DNA of 10,178 nucleotides from an uncultured Candidatus Saccharibacteria bacterium. Lineage in GTDB: Bacteria > Patescibacteriota > Saccharimonadia > Saccharimonadales > Saccharimonadaceae. Location: positions 1 to 10,178 of the forward strand of contig CARSRA010000025.1 of NCBI GenBank assembly GCA_949063825.1. The letters run 5' to 3'. Below, piece after piece: positions 5,849 through 10,178 of the stretch (the stretch's first letter is position 1; each line of letters begins with the position of its first letter). The translations under genes and the position numbers were made by a program. The notes beneath the pieces are model-generated. The model ran no database searches. It was given only the letters and a program-made list of their open reading frames with translations, and was not told the origin of the DNA.

Positions 5849-6943
5849 GTGTCCGTAGACGATACTAGCACGGAGATATTAGACGTTGCAGTGCTTGGCG
5901 CTGGGCCCGCAGGGCTCAGCGCCAGCATTTATTTATCACGCGCTGGTCTGAAGTGTGTTACTTTTTCCTCCGGACCGATCGGCGGTGTTTTGCCTGAAAT
6001 CAGTGATTTGGCGAATTATCCAGGGTTTCTAGGCTCTGGATCGGAGCTAGCGGGCATGATGAAAAAACAGGCCGAACAGACTGGCGCGCGCATTGAATAT
6101 GGTACATGCACTGAGGTGTATCGGGCTAATGATCAGATTCTGTCTAATTCTCCTGTCGCCAGGTCTACTTCTACTATTACGTCTGCCCCTGTTACTGCTC
6201 CGGTTGCTCTCGACCATCCTCCTATTTTTACCTTGACCGTCGATGGTCATCCAGTCCATGCACATAGGGTATTGGTTGCTACTGGTTCGATCCCCAAACA
6301 ACTCGATCTAGACCTGACTAAGCCAGTCTCATATTGTGCGCTTTGTGATGGTGGCTTGGTAAAAGGGAAAAATATCGTGGTCGTAGGGGGCGCAAATTCG
6401 GCGGTACAAGAAGCCCTTTATCTGTCCAAGATTGCTAGCCGAGTTACGATTATTTCCCATTCGGCCCTAAAGGCTGATCGGATTTTGCGTGACAAAGCGA
6501 CGCGCGTCACTAACATTGATATTATTGAAGATATAGAGCCGACTGCGGAATTCTTAGACCAGTTTGATCATATTTTTGTCTATATTGGTAAAAAACCAGC
6601 TAGCCATTGCTTATCAAAACTAGCGGGTATACCTAGCTCGAAAGATTCGACAGATTCGACAGATTCGACAGATTCGGTGAGTGCAGCGGATTTAGTGGGC
6701 TCGATAGATCCTAGAGCTAAATTATTGGATAGTGATGGATACGTTGTAACTAATAGTGAGCGATGGAGGGCGGATCTATGTGATAGGGTCAACGGCGATA
6801 CTCTAGCGATATATTTACATGAGACGGTGGTTTCGGGGATTTTTGCGGCTGGAGATGTGCATGCTGGAATGATCCAGCAGGTTGTGACGGCGGCTGCGGA
6901 TGGAGTGGCGGCTGCCATCGAAATCATCGATTCTATGAAATAA
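5849..6943 (+). CDS. trxB: Thioredoxin reductase-like FAD/NAD(P)H disulfide oxidoreductase, divergent
   Basis: Thioredoxin reductases pass electrons from NADPH through FAD to a CxxC and then to thioredoxin in the cytoplasm. Visible motifs are the FAD Rossmann loop GAGPAG (18-23), the redox site SYCALCDG (Cys163, Cys166), a second nucleotide loop VVGGANSAVQEALYL (178-192) and the C-terminal FAD motif GIFAAGDV (330-337). At 364 residues it exceeds the usual ~310 because of three inserts: a Ser/Thr/Pro-rich one (about 97-124), a DST repeat (266-274) and about 15 residues (about 305-320). The HRRxxxR motif that binds the NADPH 2'-phosphate is absent; ISHSALKADR (202-211) stands there. The third glycine of the second nucleotide loop is alanine. 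The electron donor is thus uncertain. It starts at GTG three bases after the FKBP stop, with only a weak GGGGA site, suggesting translational coupling. Confidence 0.85.
   Translation: MSVDDTSTEILDVAVLGAGPAGLSASIYLSRAGLKCVTFSSGPIGGVLPEISDLANYPGFLGSGSELAGMMKKQAEQTGARIEYGTCTEVYRANDQILSNSPVARSTSTITSAPVTAPVALDHPPIFTLTVDGHPVHAHRVLVATGSIPKQLDLDLTKPVSYCALCDGGLVKGKNIVVVGGANSAVQEALYLSKIASRVTIISHSALKADRILRDKATRVTNIDIIEDIEPTAEFLDQFDHIFVYIGKKPASHCLSKLAGIPSSKDSTDSTDSTDSVSAADLVGSIDPRAKLLDSDGYVVTNSERWRADLCDRVNGDTLAIYLHETVVSGIFAAGDVHAGMIQQVVTAAADGVAAAIEIIDSMK
6644..6676 (+). repeat. In-frame 9-bp tandem repeat in the trxB-like gene
   Basis: GATTCGACA occurs three times in a row, identically, followed by a fourth partial copy GATTCG. 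It encodes Asp-Ser-Thr repeats. Because the unit is nine bases, gain or loss of copies changes length without shifting the frame. Confidence 0.9.
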
Positions 6944-6946
6944 CCA

Positions 6947-6975
6947 TTGACTTTTTGAGCAATGTGTGCTATAAT
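6947..6975 (+). promoter_or_regulatory. Strong sigma70-type promoter upstream of the three-helix membrane protein gene
   Basis: TTGACT (6947-6952), a 17-bp spacer and a perfect TATAAT (6970-6975), also preceded by TGC, form a near-consensus promoter. The -35 starts three bases after the trxB-like stop. The start site should be near 6982, giving an 80-nt leader. This is the only promoter in the window with a convincing -35 box. Confidence 0.85.
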
Positions 6976-6983
6976 GGAAAGAT

Positions 6984-7003
6984 AGGATGCTGAATAGCAC
7001 CCT
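6984..7003 (+). promoter_or_regulatory. 5'-terminal hairpin of the 80-nt leader
   Basis: AGGATGCT pairs with AGCACCCT over a GAAT loop (eight positions, one A-C mismatch), starting within about two bases of the predicted transcript start. A hairpin at the 5' end can protect mRNA from decay. The rest of the leader is A/T-rich and looks unstructured, and I recognise no riboswitch class. Confidence 0.5.
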
Positions 7004-7047
7004 AAGTATAGAAACAAACGATCTTCATATATAAATAAAAATAAGAG

Positions 7048-7058
7048 AAGGGGGTGAT
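7048..7058 (+). promoter_or_regulatory. Extended ribosome binding site of the three-helix protein gene
   Basis: AAGGGGGTGAT differs from the full 11-base anti-Shine-Dalgarno complement AAGGAGGTGAT at one base, which would form a G-U pair. It lies three bases before ATG 7062 (seven from the GG core). It is the longest such match in the window. Confidence 0.8.
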
Positions 7059-7061
7059 TTT

Positions 7062-7772
7062 ATGAGGATCGGGTTTAATTATTGGATGGCAGTTGTGCCA
7101 ATTATGTACGTGCTGGGGTTACTAATTGGGTTTATTCTGATTGGCCCCGGGAAGAGAAAGGCGCTCAGAAGGCCGTTCGGCTGGCACAGCGATGCTCCGA
7201 TCAAGACCATAATGATTTTTTATAGCTTGATAAGCGGAGTTGTGACGGCTGCTATGCTGTTTATCGAGTCCCGCTTAGGGATCATCGAGGTCTTGGGGCG
7301 CGGCGTTGAGGCGATATTTTTGACACCGTGCATTGTGATGGTATGCGGATTTACCATGTTCTATGTAACACTTTGGAGCATGGTACGGATCCATCGCCTG
7401 CACAGATGCTCCCTGAAGGAGCGCTGGAAAAAGCGTCGGGGGGAGCAGCTCGAGACGGAACTGCAGCAGTCTATGCCTGAGGCTCTCAGCGAGACGCTGG
7501 TGGCATTGGCTAATACGACTCATGACGTGCCATGTCTTACGCCGTGGTCCGAAGGGATCGGGTCGAAACATGAAAATAAGAAACAGCAGGAGTCAAATAT
7601 CATTGCTATATCAGTAGTTAAGGCGCATCGGCGTAGACGTCGGTGGTGGCAGTTTTGGAATGATTCAATAAGAATGATTCGAGGATTGTTCGCCCGAGCT
7701 GGGCAGCGGTTTAACCTTGACCCGATGATGTTGCCCGATAAGGCAACACGCAAATACAAGGCGCAAAACTAA
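7062..7772 (+). CDS. Three-helix membrane protein with a basic C-terminal tail, unknown function
   Basis: I do not recognise this 236-residue protein. Three hydrophobic helices are clear: about 8-28, 47-68 and 84-107. The loop after helix 1 is strongly basic (GKRKALRRP), and so is the region after helix 3 (HRLHRCSLKERWKKRR, 111-126), so the positive-inside rule predicts N-terminus out and the long C-terminal tail in the cytoplasm. The tail of about 125 residues has an amphipathic, Glu/Gln-rich part and a striking basic-aromatic patch HRRRRRWWQFW (189-199), which could bind membrane surfaces or nucleic acid; that is inference. It has its own strong promoter, an 80-nt leader and a long ribosome binding site, which suggest high expression. 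A perfect terminator follows. No domain, catalytic motif or partner could be assigned. Confidence 0.8.
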   Translation: MRIGFNYWMAVVPIMYVLGLLIGFILIGPGKRKALRRPFGWHSDAPIKTIMIFYSLISGVVTAAMLFIESRLGIIEVLGRGVEAIFLTPCIVMVCGFTMFYVTLWSMVRIHRLHRCSLKERWKKRRGEQLETELQQSMPEALSETLVALANTTHDVPCLTPWSEGIGSKHENKKQQESNIIAISVVKAHRRRRRWWQFWNDSIRMIRGLFARAGQRFNLDPMMLPDKATRKYKAQN

Positions 7773-7803
7773 ACAACTGTCTCTGTCGTCCATTCTTATT
7801 ATA

Positions 7804-7830
7804 AGACCCGCAAAGCCTGCGGGTCTTTTT
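7804..7830 (+). terminator. Rho-independent terminator between the three-helix protein gene and sbcB
   Basis: AGACCCGC pairs perfectly with GCGGGTCT over a seven-base AAAGCCT loop, followed by a T-run (TCTTTTT). It is 31 bases after the stop at 7772 and abuts the sbcB promoter. Confidence 0.93.
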
Positions 7831-7832
7831 CA

Positions 7833-7841
7833 TGCTACAAT
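7833..7841 (+). promoter_or_regulatory. Extended -10 promoter (TGCTACAAT) of sbcB
   Basis: TGC plus TACAAT ends six bases before ATG 7848, so transcription is expected to start on the A of the start codon. The nine bases are identical to each half of the palindromic promoter at 1254-1279. The terminator hairpin occupies the -35 area, and no Shine-Dalgarno precedes the ATG. Confidence 0.65.
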
Positions 7842-7847
7842 AATAGT

Positions 7848-9299
7848 ATGCGAAAAACCTTTTACTTTTATGACCTCGAGACTTCAGGGCTTAAGTCTCG
7901 AACTGACCGCATCATGCAATTTGCCGGTATTCGCACTGATGAGGATTTTCAGCCGATCGGTAACCCCACGAATTTATTAGTTGAATTACCCGATGACACC
8001 CTACCGAGCCCAAGTGCCGTGATGGTGACTGGCATTACGCCGATGGCTACGCGTGCTGATGGGATGAGTGAGCGAGAGTTCTGCCAGTTTCTGACTGAGG
8101 AGATTGCTTTACCGAACACGACCATCATGGGCTATAATTCAATTCGATTTGATGATGAGTTTATTCGTAATGCTTTATGGCGGAATTTTTATGATCCCTA
8201 TGAGTGGCAATGGCGCGATGGGCGTAGTCGTTGGGATCTGCTTGATGTTGTACGGATGACGCGAGCCTTGCGACCGGATGGGATCAAGTGGCCGGTTACC
8301 GAAGAGGGGAAACCGACTAATCGTCTCGAGCTGATTACGAAAGAAAATCAAATTGCGCATGAACATGCCCATGATGCGCTTTCGGATGTTGAGGCGTTAA
8401 TTAGTGTGACGAAGCTGATCAAAGAGAAACAGCCACAGTTGTTTGATTTTCTTTATAGTATGCGCGAGAAGGATGCAGTAGCTAGGGTGGCAAACATGCA
8501 AAAACCAGAGCCGTTTGTATATAGTTCGGGGCGTTATGGTTCTGAGCATAATTTTACCACGGTAGCCTATCCGATTGCGGACTTGGGGAAAGGACAGCTC
8601 TTGGTTTATGATCTACGTTATAATATCGATGAACTATTGGACCAGGAAAAGCAGGCACGAGCGGCCGGAGAGATCGACCAGAATAAACCCTGGCGAGAAC
8701 GCCAACCATGGGAACGTGGTTTTTCTCCGATCGTCAAGAAAATACAATATAATCATTGTCCGGCGGTAGCTCCGCTTGGTGTACTAGAAAAAGAAGATGG
8801 CTGGCGGCGCATTGGTTTGGATCAGCAGACGATCGAGCGGAACTTGATTAGTATAAAACGGCATCCTGAATTTATCAAGCGCATAGTGAATCTATCGAAA
8901 CGTGAATATCCGCTGGAACGTGATGTTGAGCAGCGGATCTATGATGGGTTTGCTAGCAAGGCGGATATGAATATTTGTGCGGTAGTGCGTGCAAATGATG
9001 GGGATGATTTGGCGCACTTTAAGGCGCAGTTCCAGGATGTACGACTCAACGAATTATTAATTCATTATAAGGCGCGTAATTTTCCATCAATTATGAATGA
9101 ACAAGAGAGTGAAATTTGGCAAAAGTATCGCAGGGATCGCCTTGAAAGAGCGGCACCGGGTTTTTTGCGGGAGATTGCCATAATTCGTAAAGAGCTAGAT
9201 CAGGGCAAAACGCGAGCCGGGCGCACTAGTGAGGACTGTGAATTCTTACTAGGAGAATTGCAGCTATGGTATCAGAGCCTACAAGAAAGTGGAGAATAG
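7848..9299 (+). CDS. sbcB: Exodeoxyribonuclease I
   Basis: Exonuclease I degrades single-stranded DNA from 3' to 5' and acts in recombination and mismatch repair in the cytoplasm. The 483 residues match E. coli ExoI (475) along their whole length. The DEDDh catalytic residues are all present: Asp9 and Glu11 (YDLETSG), Asp102 (SIRFDDEF), His175 and Asp180 (HEHAHDALSDVEA), each six residues earlier than in E. coli. NFYDPYEWQW and SRWDLLDVVR and ALRPDGIKWP are close to identical family blocks. The C-terminal half keeps the SH3-like and helical parts (for example YDGFASKADM and HYKARNFP). The start is supported by the promoter placed directly before it; the mRNA looks leaderless. The gene converges with the sortase gene, with seven bases between the stop codons and no evident terminator there. 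Confidence in function is high. Confidence 0.96.
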   Translation: MRKTFYFYDLETSGLKSRTDRIMQFAGIRTDEDFQPIGNPTNLLVELPDDTLPSPSAVMVTGITPMATRADGMSEREFCQFLTEEIALPNTTIMGYNSIRFDDEFIRNALWRNFYDPYEWQWRDGRSRWDLLDVVRMTRALRPDGIKWPVTEEGKPTNRLELITKENQIAHEHAHDALSDVEALISVTKLIKEKQPQLFDFLYSMREKDAVARVANMQKPEPFVYSSGRYGSEHNFTTVAYPIADLGKGQLLVYDLRYNIDELLDQEKQARAAGEIDQNKPWRERQPWERGFSPIVKKIQYNHCPAVAPLGVLEKEDGWRRIGLDQQTIERNLISIKRHPEFIKRIVNLSKREYPLERDVEQRIYDGFASKADMNICAVVRANDGDDLAHFKAQFQDVRLNELLIHYKARNFPSIMNEQESEIWQKYRRDRLERAAPGFLREIAIIRKELDQGKTRAGRTSEDCEFLLGELQLWYQSLQESGE

Positions 9300-9306
9300 T
9301 CGATCT

Positions 9307-10178
9307 CTAACGTTTTTGGCTGCGGATTAACTTGGCATGTACCACGATTTTATCTGAAGACGTAGAGCCGGCGCAGGTTGAAAGAGTCAGAATCTTGTCG
9401 TTTGAACCGAGCTCAGTGCGAAAATCAAAATTGCTTCGACTGCGTAGAAGATTGAGGAAATCTGTATATTCACTATTGCTAGCGAAATCGGTCTGAATAT
9501 AGTCATTTGTATCTGGAGTTTGATATGTGCTAAAAATTTGCCAAATACTGTTCGTGTGTGGTGTCGAAATTCTGATCAAGAAATTATCAGGATTATAACG
9601 CCATTTATCTCCTAATGTATATTTCAAAGTTCCGAACATTGAGCCATCATGACGATTGTGGGCGTAGATGATGGTATTGCGGTCATAAGTTATGGTGGAT
9701 GGATCAACTTTTTCTGCTTCGGATGCAGTCGTAGAAGACTTTGTTGTGCTCTCTCCCAGACCATGATTACGATAATCCATAAATACCCAACCGGCGTCGT
9801 TTCGAGAACGATCGACTGAATGATTAAGGTAAAAAACGTTGTCTGTATGCTGAACTACGGGATAGTTAATATTGGTGCCTCCCACTGAGATCCATGCTAT
9901 GATTTCGGGGTTGAGCTGCCGCAGCTGATTGAAATCAGCTGCAAGATAATCGGTGTCGCTAAAATTCCAATATGGATTAAATTCATTATTGGAGTCGGAG
10001 CTATTATTTTCTGGAGTTGAACTGTTGGATGTGACTGTAGTTAAATTAGCGTCGTCGACTACCTCGGAAGTATTTCGATTAGTGATATAATTATTGACTA
10101 GCCAAAAGGCGAAAAAGTAAAGGCTTACTATTATGCCAATTGTGGCAAGGACAATAACGCAGAGCAAGAAGCGCTGGG
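9307..10178 (-). CDS. Class B-like sortase, 5' end cut by the right edge
   Basis: Sortases are membrane-anchored transpeptidases that cleave a sorting signal and attach proteins to the envelope or to pili. The frame stays open to the window end; TTG at 10167 is a possible but unlikely start, since codons upstream (Q-R-F) are open, so the gene is treated as partial. Counting from that TTG, there is one N-terminal anchor (about 2-24), an Asn/Ser/Thr-rich linker (about 30-68) and the sortase domain. The domain shows NYPVVQHTDNVFYLNH, GWVFMDYRN, IIYAHNRHDGSMFG with catalytic His170, and ILTLSTC with Cys265. These are class B signatures. Where the catalytic arginine is expected after the cysteine (usually R-I-V-V), the sequence is SDKIVVHAKL, with Lys273. 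A Ser/Thr-rich insert (about 138-158) follows DYRN. No substrate with an obvious sorting signal is in the window. Confidence 0.9.
   Translation of the reverse strand, partial: QRFLLCVIVLATIGIIVSLYFFAFWLVNNYITNRNTSEVVDDANLTTVTSNSSTPENNSSDSNNEFNPYWNFSDTDYLAADFNQLRQLNPEIIAWISVGGTNINYPVVQHTDNVFYLNHSVDRSRNDAGWVFMDYRNHGLGESTTKSSTTASEAEKVDPSTITYDRNTIIYAHNRHDGSMFGTLKYTLGDKWRYNPDNFLIRISTPHTNSIWQIFSTYQTPDTNDYIQTDFASNSEYTDFLNLLRSRSNFDFRTELGSNDKILTLSTCAGSTSSDKIVVHAKLIRSQKR

Noticed and set aside
6644..6676. Phase-variation switch
   Set aside because: The unit is nine bases, so copy changes keep the frame and cannot turn the gene on or off.
6580..7017. 145-codon open frame on the minus strand
   Set aside because: It lies antisense to the trxB-like gene, whose motifs are clear, and crosses the promoter and leader at 6947-7017. 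Its Ser/Val/Glu repeats are just the opposite strand of the 9-bp repeat.
6982..7061. Riboswitch in the 80-nt leader
   Set aside because: Only one short 5' hairpin is visible and no conserved aptamer core I know; the rest is A/T-rich and without stems.
7275..7759. Two overlapping minus-strand open frames (98 and 79 codons)
   Set aside because: They are antisense to the three-helix protein gene, which has promoter, leader, ribosome binding site and terminator on the plus strand.
9300..9306. Terminator between sbcB and the sortase gene
   Set aside because: The gap is only seven bases and I found no G/C-rich stem with a T-run; any termination signal would have to lie inside the coding regions.
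10165..10167. TTG at 10167 as the true sortase start
   Set aside because: The frame remains open to the window edge, no Shine-Dalgarno can be assessed there, and the TTG falls just inside the membrane anchor, so a start further right is more likely.

Overview
The window reads like a compact bacterial genome, most likely a Patescibacteria/CPR member and plausibly Saccharibacteria (TM7). The reasons are tight gene packing, moderate G+C, Gram-positive-style surface proteins (a class-B-like sortase and an extracytoplasmic FKBP isomerase), a gammaproteobacterial-type exonuclease I and several small unrecognised membrane proteins. Several conserved proteins also have slightly shortened or altered family motifs. 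TGA acts as an ordinary stop (it ends pheS), which argues against the UGA-recoded Gracilibacteria/SR1 lineages. The taxon is an inference, not something read directly.

Layout, left to right. Positions 1-252 (minus) hold the first 84 codons of a lysine/serine-rich unknown protein that leaves the window. Positions 315-1223 (minus) encode a six-helix aquaporin-family channel with a basic N-terminal tail. A perfect 26-bp palindrome at 1254-1279 carries two back-to-back extended -10 promoters. One drives the aquaporin gene; the other drives a 71-residue tail-anchored protein (1309-1524, plus). Next come pheS (1547-2488) and pheT (2578-5031), the two subunits of phenylalanyl-tRNA synthetase. After pheT follow a membrane-anchored FKBP-type prolyl isomerase (5048-5845) and a divergent thioredoxin-reductase-like flavoprotein (5849-6943), spaced as one operon. 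A strong sigma70-type promoter and an 80-nt leader precede an unrecognised three-helix basic membrane protein (7062-7772), which ends at a clear terminator. Exonuclease I, sbcB (7848-9299), follows at once. A sortase gene (9307-10178, minus) converges on it and is cut by the right edge. No gene-free stretch exceeds about 120 bases, and I saw no tRNA, rRNA, CRISPR array, insertion sequence or prophage.

Two kinds of gene start are visible. Aquaporin, the small tail-anchored protein, pheT, the FKBP gene and the three-helix protein have Shine-Dalgarno sequences. In contrast, the leftmost gene, pheS and sbcB have an extended -10 box placed 6-8 bases before the ATG and no Shine-Dalgarno, so their mRNAs should start at or within two bases of the start codon (leaderless). 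At two of these genes a hairpin terminator directly abuts the promoter, giving a very compact terminator/promoter/ATG module.

Functionally the window mixes housekeeping (Phe-tRNA charging, DNA repair, thiol redox) with envelope functions (channel, extracytoplasmic isomerase, sortase, three unknown membrane or lysine-rich proteins). The oddest proteins are an aquaporin without the selectivity-filter arginine, a sortase with lysine where the catalytic arginine is expected, and a thioredoxin reductase that keeps its CxxC but lacks the usual NADPH-phosphate-binding motif.
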